Shown here piece after piece: positions 7,625 to 14,467 of a stretch of DNA of 35,527 nucleotides (position 1 is its first letter; every line of letters starts with the position of its first letter). A program made the translations under genes and the position numbers. The stretch comes from Candidatus Poseidoniales archaeon. GTDB lineage: Archaea; Thermoplasmatota; Poseidoniia; Poseidoniales; Thalassarchaeaceae. The DNA lies in NCBI GenBank assembly GCA_012960975.1, contig DUAE01000028.1:81927-117453 (forward strand), written 5' to 3'. The notes beneath the pieces are model-generated. The model searched no databases and was not told the DNA's origin. It saw only the letters and a list, made by a program, of their open reading frames with translations.

Positions 7625-9637
7625 ATGGGTCAATCGAATGACATCGTCTCTCGAATCGTAACTATTTCCATCCTTGGAATAATGCTATTTCCAATGATTG
7701 CTGTTGCAATTCCAATTTCAAATGGAAGTTCATTCAACCATTCTGCAATTGATGATTCTAATTGGTGGGAATCAAATTCCATGGATAATGATGGTGATTA
7801 TATCCATGATGCGATTTGGCTGGCTCCGTCTGCTTCACACTATGATTATCTAGATGGAAATGGAAAAATTAGTGTTATCGTCGATTTCGACCACACCCCT
7901 ACCTTGGCAGACCAAATAATGCTTGAAACACAATTCGAATTCGAAACACAATTCAGATATTGGTTAATCGATAGTATCGCAGGACGTATTGAACTCACAA
8001 AAATTACCGAACTCGTCAAATTGCCCGAGATTGTTTTCATCGAACTAGATGGACGCTTAGAAATCGCCATGAACGATGTCAAACCGGCTCATGGTGTCGA
8101 CTTAGTTTGGGCGGATACCGGCTATACTGGAGCCGGCTCTGCAGTTGCCATCATCGATACTGGAATCGATGGAAATCACAGTGGCCTAGATGATCTCGAT
8201 GATGATAATTCAACAAATGATGCGAAAATAATCGGTTTTTATGACGCAGTAAATAGCCCAGAATTAACCAATGGAACAGAGGTTCAGGCCTATGATGATC
8301 AAGGACACGGAACGCATTGTGCAGGAATTACTGCAGGAACCGGTGCTCCAACCTACGAATATATCGGCGTCGCACCACAGGCTAACCTCGTCGGCGCAAA
8401 GGTGCTTGATGCAGGAGGTTCTGGATCTTATGCTACTGTCATGGCAGGAATGCAATGGACCGTTGACATGCGCCATATATTCAATATTCGAGCGGCGAGT
8501 ATGAGCCTCGGCGGACCGGGATTAAGCGAATGGACTTCATCCGAAGAAGAGAGTGTTAACAGGATGGCAAATGAAATGATGCGGGCTGGTATTGCGCTTT
8601 TCATCGCTGCAGGTAATTCAGCGTTCAGCGCTCAAATTGGAACTCCTGGCAGCGCTGAAGATGTAATTACTGTCGGTGCTCTCGATAAAGACACAGGAAT
8701 TGCTGTTTATTCAAGTCAAGGACCGACTGAAGAAGGGCGAATCAAACCAAACATCGCTTTTGTTGGTTCGAGTGTCATGGCGCCTGATTACAATACCGGA
8801 ACAGGCTACACTGCGAAATCAGGAACCAGTATGGCAACCCCTGGCGCTGCTGGGGTTGCAGCATTAATGTATCAAGCAAATCCTGATTTATCACCATTCG
8901 ATGTTCGAAATATTATGCAAGAAACAGCGACATACCGCCGCTGCGAATATATGTTAAAAAACGAGCCGTGCGCTGAAGATTTAATTCCAAAAAATCGCCA
9001 AAATAATGTCTATGGTCATGGGCACGTCAACGCTCAGCCATCAGTCGAGGAAGCAGCAAACCAAGTTTACGAATTATCAATGTCACTCAACATCACTCTT
9101 CAAAGTGAATTCGGAAATGATAATAGAATTCATATTGAAGGAGGTGAGGCAATTAGTTTCCATGTCGAAGGAGGTGCGATGGTAGTCCAATGGCGAACAT
9201 GGGACATGAGAGATAATTGGATGAATTTGGAAGATTTTAACCCTGTAGAAGAAAACTTTGAGGTGAGCCATGCACTCTTCATCGACCGATTACAATATTT
9301 ACCAAATAATACAATAGAGGGTGATCAAGTTTTGTTAGTCAGGGCGATTAAGGCTGACCAAGCATCGACTAATGTCGTAGTAAAAGTTCACATCATGGGT
9401 GGTGAAGATTTGACTAAATCCGCTGGTACTTCTATGAAAAATGCATTAATTTATGGTGTGATATTTCTGATTACTCTCATCTTACTCAGTGGGGTTGGAC
9501 TAGTTGGATTCAAGATTTCTGAATCAGGATATTTCGAATCCGAAGATGAATTCGAAGATTATGAATTCGAAGCTGATGATGATGAAGTCGTCGAATCACT
9601 GATGGCTGATACAGACCCCGCAATAGATGATGATTGA
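7625..9637 (+). CDS. Membrane-anchored subtilisin-like serine protease (S8) with acidic C-terminal tail
   Basis: Exported peptidase of family S8. Seen: an N-terminal signal peptide (hydrophobic stretch about residues 11-28), a region that resembles an inhibitor/pro-domain, and the complete catalytic triad: D178 in AIIDTGIDG, H228 in GHGTHCAGI and S402 in SGTSMATPGAAG. After the protease domain comes a beta-rich region (about 480-600), one transmembrane helix at about 605-630, and a roughly 40-residue tail dominated by Asp and Glu. The predicted topology puts the protease outside and the acidic tail in the cytoplasm. It probably degrades proteins for nutrition or matures surface proteins. The 3' end overlaps the MocA-like gene by 11 bases, suggesting translational coupling although the functions look unrelated. 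Confidence 0.93.
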   Translation: MGQSNDIVSRIVTISILGIMLFPMIAVAIPISNGSSFNHSAIDDSNWWESNSMDNDGDYIHDAIWLAPSASHYDYLDGNGKISVIVDFDHTPTLADQIMLETQFEFETQFRYWLIDSIAGRIELTKITELVKLPEIVFIELDGRLEIAMNDVKPAHGVDLVWADTGYTGAGSAVAIIDTGIDGNHSGLDDLDDDNSTNDAKIIGFYDAVNSPELTNGTEVQAYDDQGHGTHCAGITAGTGAPTYEYIGVAPQANLVGAKVLDAGGSGSYATVMAGMQWTVDMRHIFNIRAASMSLGGPGLSEWTSSEEESVNRMANEMMRAGIALFIAAGNSAFSAQIGTPGSAEDVITVGALDKDTGIAVYSSQGPTEEGRIKPNIAFVGSSVMAPDYNTGTGYTAKSGTSMATPGAAGVAALMYQANPDLSPFDVRNIMQETATYRRCEYMLKNEPCAEDLIPKNRQNNVYGHGHVNAQPSVEEAANQVYELSMSLNITLQSEFGNDNRIHIEGGEAISFHVEGGAMVVQWRTWDMRDNWMNLEDFNPVEENFEVSHALFIDRLQYLPNNTIEGDQVLLVRAIKADQASTNVVVKVHIMGGEDLTKSAGTSMKNALIYGVIFLITLILLSGVGLVGFKISESGYFESEDEFEDYEFEADDDEVVESLMADTDPAIDDD

Positions 9638-10208
9638 CCACGCCATCATCCTAGCTGCCGGTGCAAGCTCTCGGTTAGGTCAGCCAAAAGCACTGGTCAA
9701 ATTACATGGTAAGACATTGATTGAGCTTGTTGATTTTCGATTGAGAAAAATGGGGCTCAATGTGTTGGTAGTCACCAGAAGTGAACTAAAGGACAAAATT
9801 GCGAGTATATTGAAGAATTCAATAATTATTATCAATCCCAACCCAGATGCTGGAAGGACAGGTTCCATTCAATGCGGCCTACTTGAATTTCAAGGAAAGC
9901 CCATATTATTAGTTCCAATTGACCGCCCTGGTTTCTCAACATCCACATTAAAATTACTCATTAATTCCAAGACAACTTCATGCCCTACTTCAAATGGCAT
10001 CGGTGGTCATCCGGTTGCAATTTCAATAAAAGATTCAAAAAGAATACTCGATGCACACCCCGACACACCACTTAGGGAAATTATTACTCCAGAACGCCTC
10101 AAAGTTAATGATAAAAATTTGCACCTAAATATTGACACAATTGATGATCTCGAAAATCTAAAATCATCATTAATAATGAAAAGTGGGGACTATTTTAATG
10201 AAGTTTAA
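9627..10208 (+). CDS. MocA/MobA-like molybdenum cofactor nucleotidyltransferase
   Basis: NTP-transferase-fold protein of the MobA/MocA type, which adds CMP or GMP to molybdopterin to make the dinucleotide cofactor. Seen: the N-terminal nucleotide-binding signature LAAGASSRLGQPK (residues 9-21), NPNPDAGRTGSIQCGL, LVPIDRP, and NGIGGHPVAIS, where GHP is typical of MocA-type cytidylyltransferases. The 193-residue length fits a single domain. ATGs at 9627 and 9630 are both possible; the gene overlaps the protease gene. The XdhC gene and a molybdenum hydroxylase downstream make MocA (cofactor for hydroxylases of the xanthine oxidase family) the best reading. A different sugar-nucleotide transferase is less likely. 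Confidence 0.82.
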   Translation: MMIDHAIILAAGASSRLGQPKALVKLHGKTLIELVDFRLRKMGLNVLVVTRSELKDKIASILKNSIIIINPNPDAGRTGSIQCGLLEFQGKPILLVPIDRPGFSTSTLKLLINSKTTSCPTSNGIGGHPVAISIKDSKRILDAHPDTPLREIITPERLKVNDKNLHLNIDTIDDLENLKSSLIMKSGDYFNEV

Positions 10209-10211
10209 TGT

Positions 10212-10233
10212 AAAGTTAGCCATGGCTAACTTT
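10212..10233. promoter_or_regulatory. 22-bp perfect palindrome upstream of ZIP transporter gene
   Basis: The arm AAAGTTAGCCA is followed immediately by its exact reverse complement, giving an uninterrupted 22-bp palindrome centred between 10222 and 10223. It lies 3 bases after the MocA-like stop codon and 34 bases before the ZIP start codon. The half-site GTTAGCC/GGCTAAC resembles the GTTAG/CTAAC core of known DtxR-family operators, and an MntR-like regulator is encoded just beyond the transporter. It could instead be a terminator hairpin, since TTTTAA follows. Regulation is inferred. Confidence 0.6.
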
Positions 10234-10267
10234 TAATGTGGGACACTTACGCCAATGATATTGTAGC

Positions 10268-11086
10268 ATGGATTTTTACGAGTTATTTGTTAGTTTAAAT
10301 CCTATTCAACAAGCATTGATTGCGGGTATTTTCACATGGCTTTTGACCGCCGCAGGGGCAGCCTTAGTACTCTTCTTCAAAGAGATTGACAGAAAGGTAC
10401 TCGACGGAATGCTTGGTTTTGCCGCCGGCGTAATGATTGCTGCTAGCTTCTGGTCGCTGCTTTTACCTGCCCTAGAACTTTCAGAAGGAAAAAACCTACC
10501 CGTATGGTTTCCAGCTTTAGTTGGATTTTTAGTAGGAGGATTTTGCATGAGGGGAATCGATATGTTTCTGCCACACCTTCATCCAGGAGCACCCCCCGAA
10601 GAAACAGAAGGTGTGAAAACAACTTGGCATCGAAGCATGTTACTGGTATCTGCAATAACTCTTCACAATATACCCGAAGGTTTGGCTATCGGTGTGGCAT
10701 TTGGAGCAGCGGGATCCGGACTCAGTGGCGCAACATTAGGTGGTGCCATCGCATTATCAATTGGAATTGGAATTCAAAATTTCCCAGAAGGGGCTGCAGT
10801 ATCTCTTCCACTTCGGCGTGAAGGCCTCTCTAGGAGAGCGAGTTTTCTGTGGGGGCAGGTTTCTGCAATTGTCGAGCCAGTTGCCGCAGTATTAGGCGCA
10901 GCATTAGTCATAGCTGCTGGACCAATTCTGCCATATTCCCTCGCTTTTGCAGCCGGAGCAATGATTTTCGTCGTAGTAGAGGAACTAGTTCCTGAAGCCC
11001 ATCGAGGAGGAAATGGCGACATTGCAACGATGGGAGTCATGGTGGGTTTTGCTGTTATGATGGTCCTCGATGTTGCTTTTGGATGA
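10268..11086 (+). CDS. ZIP family divalent metal transporter
   Basis: Membrane transporter of the ZIP family (GufA/ZupT-like), importing Zn2+, Mn2+, Fe2+ or related ions into the cytoplasm. Seen: about eight hydrophobic segments and the two signature metal-binding motifs HNIPEG (143-148, helix IV) and QNFPEG (180-185, helix V). A short loop around 103-125 contains HLHPG and acidic residues. The 272-residue length is normal for prokaryotic members. A perfect 22-bp palindrome precedes the gene, and a convergently transcribed MntR-like regulator follows 52 bases downstream. This makes manganese or iron the likely substrate, but selectivity cannot be read from sequence alone. Confidence 0.93.
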   Translation: MDFYELFVSLNPIQQALIAGIFTWLLTAAGAALVLFFKEIDRKVLDGMLGFAAGVMIAASFWSLLLPALELSEGKNLPVWFPALVGFLVGGFCMRGIDMFLPHLHPGAPPEETEGVKTTWHRSMLLVSAITLHNIPEGLAIGVAFGAAGSGLSGATLGGAIALSIGIGIQNFPEGAAVSLPLRREGLSRRASFLWGQVSAIVEPVAAVLGAALVIAAGPILPYSLAFAAGAMIFVVVEELVPEAHRGGNGDIATMGVMVGFAVMMVLDVAFG

Positions 11087-11138
11087 ATGATTTTCACAGG
11101 TAATTAGACAAGTTTGAATATTGGAAATACCTGCTCGA

Positions 11139-11615
11139 TTAACTCAATTTGAATTTGTCCCACCAATCAGGATTGGAACTTATGAAATCAGCTAAATCAG
11201 ACAATCTCTCGACCGTATCGGGATGAAGATGGTGTTCGATTCCTTCGGTATCGGCGTGAATTATTTCATCATCGATTCTAAGGTGCCTCAAAAAATCAGA
11301 AATTACACTATGACGATGTCTTAGCATAGTTGCCAATGACAAACCCCCTTCAGTGAGTGTGACCTCTCGTGCATATCGTTCGTATTCTACTAATCCTGCA
11401 AGATCGAGCCGTTGCAACATTTTCGAAACAGTGGGCTTACTCACATGCAAATGGTCTGCGACATCCCCGGGGCTTGCTTGCCCATATTCATTGATCAATT
11501 CATGAATTATTTCGATGTAATCTTCAATTCGTACAGATTCTCGACGAGCGGCATCCCCGCTCGTCGGATTGTGAGCGCGTTTCAGTGAATCAAGACGGCT
11601 CCCCTCCTTAACCAT
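11139..11615 (-). CDS. mntR: MntR/DtxR-family metal-dependent transcriptional regulator
   Basis: Winged-helix repressor that binds DNA when loaded with Mn2+ or Fe2+. Seen: the HTH QASPGDVADHLHVSKPTVSKML (about 46-67) and a dimerisation domain containing RHRHSVISDFL and DTEGIEHHL. All six residues matching the MntR metal ligands (D8, E11, H77, E99, E102, H103 in Bacillus subtilis) appear to be present as D32, E35, H102, E124, E127 and H128. Asp rather than Met at the first of these favours manganese over iron. There is no C-terminal SH3/FeoA domain, as in MntR. An N-terminal extension of about 25 residues precedes the family start, and an AAGGAGGGG directly after the ATG hints that the start may need checking. 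The ZIP transporter gene next to it is the obvious target. Confidence 0.92.
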   Translation of the reverse strand: MVKEGSRLDSLKRAHNPTSGDAARRESVRIEDYIEIIHELINEYGQASPGDVADHLHVSKPTVSKMLQRLDLAGLVEYERYAREVTLTEGGLSLATMLRHRHSVISDFLRHLRIDDEIIHADTEGIEHHLHPDTVERLSDLADFISSNPDWWDKFKLS

Positions 11616-11684
11616 GAATAAACGGCATGATAATTTCCACTTGAAGGCTTTTCAACAGCATCGTGCAGTGGAATTCACAAAGAA

Positions 11685-12572
11685 ATGGCAGAATCTACGA
11701 ACAACAAACAGAAGTTCTGCCAGCACTCCGATTCATTCGTGACACGCGCCGTGCTCGTCTGGACACTCGAGAAATTAGATGCTGGCGAGCGGGTCGCAAT
11801 CGCATCAGTAATCAAAGCCCAAGGCAGTGTCCCGGGCAAACCTGGCGCACGATTAGCAATAGGAAGCTGCGGAACAATTTTTGGCACAGTAGGAGGGGCT
11901 GGGTTGGAAATGAAAGTAGAAAAAAAACTGAACGAAATGCTTGAAATTCCCCCAAAAGATCTACGCAAACAAGGTGGATACGTTGAAACATTTCAACTAT
12001 ACAAAGATGCGAAGGGAGAAAAAGCGACACCTCTCGACAGCCTTTGCGGTGGTAGGCTTACCGTCGCTTTTGAGGTGATTGAGCCAGTGCCACATATCTT
12101 GATTGCAGGTGGTGGTCATGTCGGACGGAGCATCGCAATTTCAGCCGATTTGCTTGGATGGGCTCATTCGGTTTTTGATGTACGTGAAGAATTCTCAAAT
12201 ACTGATAGGTATCCTTATGCAACAGATAATTTTTCATCTCGAGTAAACGAATTCTTGGAGAATGAATCTAAAGAATCCCTACTACGATTTTCAGACATCC
12301 TTCTTCTAGGACATGATTGGTCTGTTGACCAAGAATTACTTCTAGGGCTTCTCAAAATTCGAGGAGATTCTATCCGCCCAAGAATTGGGGCCATCGGATC
12401 TAAATCAAAATGGAATGCTTTTCTAAGAGCAGCCACTGGAGACGGAATGAATGAGAAGTTTCTAGAAAATGTCAGATGTCCGATTGGGTTGAACATTGGT
12501 GCAGATAGCCCAGAAGAAATTGCAATTGCGGTTTGCGCTGAAATTCTCGCACTAGAACGCGGAATGGAATAA
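11685..12572 (+). CDS. xdhC: XdhC/CoxI family molybdenum-enzyme maturation factor
   Basis: XdhC-type chaperone, which binds molybdenum cofactor and helps sulfurate and insert it into xanthine-oxidase-family hydroxylases. Seen: the N-terminal XdhC/CoxI domain (AIASVIKAQGSVPGKPGARL about 38-57, SCGTIFGTVGG 61-71, and CGGRLTVAFEV), then a Rossmann-like C-terminal domain with IAGGGHVGRSIA (GGGHVG 142-147), RIGAIGSKSKW, and CPIGLNIGADSPEEIAIAV near the end. The 295-residue length is typical. It is transcribed divergently from the MntR-like gene across a 69-base gap, and the molybdenum hydroxylase it presumably serves begins about 1.3 kb downstream. Confidence 0.93.
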   Translation: MAESTNNKQKFCQHSDSFVTRAVLVWTLEKLDAGERVAIASVIKAQGSVPGKPGARLAIGSCGTIFGTVGGAGLEMKVEKKLNEMLEIPPKDLRKQGGYVETFQLYKDAKGEKATPLDSLCGGRLTVAFEVIEPVPHILIAGGGHVGRSIAISADLLGWAHSVFDVREEFSNTDRYPYATDNFSSRVNEFLENESKESLLRFSDILLLGHDWSVDQELLLGLLKIRGDSIRPRIGAIGSKSKWNAFLRAATGDGMNEKFLENVRCPIGLNIGADSPEEIAIAVCAEILALERGME

Positions 12573-12573
12573 T

Positions 12574-12960
12574 TTACGCTTCGAGTAATTTATCCTCATC
12601 TATTTCAGGAGCAGGCAATTTTGCCGATTCGTCAACCACTGCTGGTTGGCGTTCCAAACTAGGGATAAAAGTTGTAATTGAAATCCAAAATATGATTGTT
12701 GTTAGCAATAAATACAGGCTTGAGCGGATGAAGCGCCAGATGTCATCTTCAAAAAATAGTAATGAAAAGTTACCAAAAAATACCCCAAACGCAAATGAAA
12801 TCACTACGAAAATTGACCCGATGATAGCTAATCCCACTCGTATTGGCATTTTCTTGAATGAACCAAAAAAGAATAATACCATCCTCTTCAGATATTTTTT
12901 GAAAAAGACAATCATACCGGCAATTAACTTTCTTTGAAGAAAAGTTTCCAATATCGGCAT
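12574..12960 (-). CDS. Small membrane protein, two predicted helices, function unknown
   Basis: I do not recognise a family for this 128-residue protein. It begins with a basic, amphipathic segment (about 1-38), has two clear hydrophobic helices (about 42-66 and 81-100), and ends in a 25-residue Pro/Glu/Asp-rich tail. The two helices are separated by a short loop containing EDD. Its end is one base from the end of the XdhC gene, in convergent orientation. Its promoter would lie in the gap shared with the HTH_10 gene. An open frame on the opposite strand is judged to be its shadow, because the charge and hydrophobicity pattern is protein-like only on this strand. Confidence 0.6.
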   Translation of the reverse strand: MPILETFLQRKLIAGMIVFFKKYLKRMVLFFFGSFKKMPIRVGLAIIGSIFVVISFAFGVFFGNFSLLFFEDDIWRFIRSSLYLLLTTIIFWISITTFIPSLERQPAVVDESAKLPAPEIDEDKLLEA

Positions 12961-13176
12961 CCAATTCCTCTAACCCTCGCGTCGGACACTACAAAATTAA
13001 GATGACGGAAGCCTCTGTCAAGAAGAGAATGAGATGAAAACCTTACTATACGGCCTCAGGCCATGATTATGGTTGAGGCAACAATAGTTTTACTCATCAC
13101 AACCGTGTGAAATTTATTAATTATTAAAATATAATTTACGACGGATTCAATAACTATGCCATTTACCCTCGCATAA
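12961..13176. promoter_or_regulatory. Divergent intergenic region with promoter of the HTH_10 gene
   Basis: A 216-base region lies between the small membrane protein (minus) and the HTH_10 gene (plus), so it must hold promoters for both. The right side is strongly AT-rich; TTAAAATATAATT at 13124-13136 is the best TATA-box candidate, about 40 bases before the ATG at 13177. A small GGCC-TCA-GGCC hairpin is present at 13053-13063. No RNA gene was recognised here. Confidence 0.4.
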
Positions 13177-13827
13177 ATGCGTAAGGTTCTCCTCCGTTGG
13201 AAAATATCTTCTCTCGATGGGGCTAAAGAGCTACACAAAATTATGGAAATTTGTGAACGCATTGAAGTCCTTGGGCACCTTTCAATGTCTGATGCCGGTG
13301 TGATTCAACTGGTTGAAATAAAATTAAAAGAAGGAAAATCAATCGAGCAATTTTCAAATCTAAAACACTTTGAAATCATTGAACAACTCGAAGAAAACGA
13401 AGATGGAATTCTAGTTTCTATGCTATGTACACACCCACTGGCACAAACCGCTATTGAGTTATCTAATATTCACATACATCCGCCCTATGGAATTGATGCA
13501 GAAAGTGGAATGGAATTGAGAATTACTGGATTATCTAATTCAGTCCGACGATTTGTTGCATTAATTCGAATTGCATTACCGCCGGATTCAATCTCTATTC
13601 AATCAAAAAAAAGGGATAAACAGGTCAATGGTTGGAAAGAGGTTTTGACATATAGACAACGAGAGGTTTTAGCACATGCAATTAGGCGAGGATTCTATAA
13701 TTTAGATCGGGAAATTACTCTCAAAGAACTTGCAATAGAGATGGAAATGGCTCGCAGCACATATGGTGAACACATCAGAAGAGCTGAATCAGAAATAATG
13801 AAAAAAATCCTTGATGAACTTAGATGA
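13177..13827 (+). CDS. HTH_10 (bacterioopsin-activator-like) transcriptional regulator
   Basis: Archaeal DNA-binding regulator of the Bat/HTH_10 family. Seen: a C-terminal helix-turn-helix (about 155-214) beginning LTYRQREVLAHAIRRGFY and continuing REITLKELAIEMEMARSTYGEHIRRAE, the hallmark of HTH_10. The N-terminal 150 residues are a mixed alpha/beta region like the sensor part of these proteins, without a ligand motif I can name. It lies immediately upstream of the molybdenum hydroxylase operon on the same strand, with a hairpin overlapping its stop codon. Control of that operon is a reasonable inference from position. The 216-residue length fits the short members of the family. Confidence 0.9.
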   Translation: MRKVLLRWKISSLDGAKELHKIMEICERIEVLGHLSMSDAGVIQLVEIKLKEGKSIEQFSNLKHFEIIEQLEENEDGILVSMLCTHPLAQTAIELSNIHIHPPYGIDAESGMELRITGLSNSVRRFVALIRIALPPDSISIQSKKRDKQVNGWKEVLTYRQREVLAHAIRRGFYNLDREITLKELAIEMEMARSTYGEHIRRAESEIMKKILDELR

Positions 13828-13842
13828 GCCCCTAGGGCTCAT
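13824..13842. terminator. Hairpin with CCC-CTA-GGG core overlapping the HTH_10 stop codon
   Basis: ATGAGCCC-CTA-GGGCTCAT is an 8-bp perfect stem with a three-base loop; the stop codon TGA (13825-13827) lies in its left arm. A second, weaker hairpin follows (GAGCAT 13846-13851, ATGCTC 13862-13867) before the small-subunit gene. It shares its core with the hairpins at 7554 and 34397. It could attenuate transcription into the molybdenum hydroxylase operon; that is inference. Confidence 0.5.
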
Positions 13843-13896
13843 TCAGAGCATCTTCAAGAGAATGCTCAAAGAGTAGGTCGGCTTGGTGAGGTTAGC

Positions 13897-14463
13897 ATGA
13901 CTGTCGTTAGACTACCAATGTTACCGGGTGCGGAGAAGACACCTTGGGCAGCGTCTGTAAATGGTAAGGATCATTCGATACCAATCGAAAGTAACGCGAT
14001 TCTGCTCGATGTTTTACGAGATCAAGTTGGGAATCTTGGAGTAAAACGAGGATGTGATCTAGGAACTTGTGGATGCTGTGCTGTACTAATCGATGGTCAG
14101 CCACGACTATCCTGTTTGACTTTGGCACGTGAGGTTGAAAAATCAGAAATAACCACAGTCGAAGGACTCTCTGATGGCCATCATCTTCACCCGATTCAGG
14201 AAACTTTCGCCGAATATGGTGGAAGTCAATGCGGCTTCTGTACCCCTGGATTTTTAGTGGTGATTTCAGCTTTGCTTGAAGAAAATCCTCAACCTAGTGA
14301 TGCTGAAATAAAAACTGCAATCGAAGGTAATCTTTGCCGCTGCACCGGTTACCAACAAATTGTAGATTCGGTGCGAGCGGCATCAGAAATTCTTGTCGCA
14401 GGAAAGGTAATCCAGAATTCAACAGACCAAAAAAGTGACCCACATCCAGGATTCGGAGAGTGA
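13897..14463 (+). CDS. Molybdenum hydroxylase small subunit, 2x[2Fe-2S] (HcrC/CoxS-like)
   Basis: Electron-transfer subunit of a xanthine-oxidase-family enzyme. Seen: a plant-type ferredoxin domain with C53, C58, C61 and C73 (CDLGTCGCC then LSC), and the second [2Fe-2S] domain with QCGFCTPG (C112, C115) and NLCRCTGY (C147, C149). All eight cluster cysteines are present. The 188-residue length is slightly longer than usual, with an N-terminal extension of about 18 residues and a short C-terminal tail. The start ATG is preceded by GGTGAGG. It is the first of three genes ordered small, large, medium, as in hcrCAB of 4-hydroxybenzoyl-CoA reductase. The large-subunit gene starts 4 bases after its stop. 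Confidence 0.95.
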   Translation: MTVVRLPMLPGAEKTPWAASVNGKDHSIPIESNAILLDVLRDQVGNLGVKRGCDLGTCGCCAVLIDGQPRLSCLTLAREVEKSEITTVEGLSDGHHLHPIQETFAEYGGSQCGFCTPGFLVVISALLEENPQPSDAEIKTAIEGNLCRCTGYQQIVDSVRAASEILVAGKVIQNSTDQKSDPHPGFGE

Positions 14464-14467
14464 ATTG

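Noticed and set aside
12692-12937. 81-residue open frame on the plus strand opposite the small membrane protein gene
   Set aside because: Its composition is what antisense of hydrophobic helices gives (Asn/Lys/Ser-rich); the minus-strand frame has a clear two-helix membrane protein pattern.
13056-13262. 68-residue minus-strand frame at the start of the HTH_10 gene
   Set aside because: It overlaps the well-supported HTH_10 start and the promoter region and shows no protein-like features.
14435-14467. Upstream extension of the large molybdenum subunit to a GTG start
   Set aside because: It would overlap the small-subunit gene by 29 bases, and the ATG at 14468 lies 4 bases after the small-subunit stop, with GGAGAG upstream.
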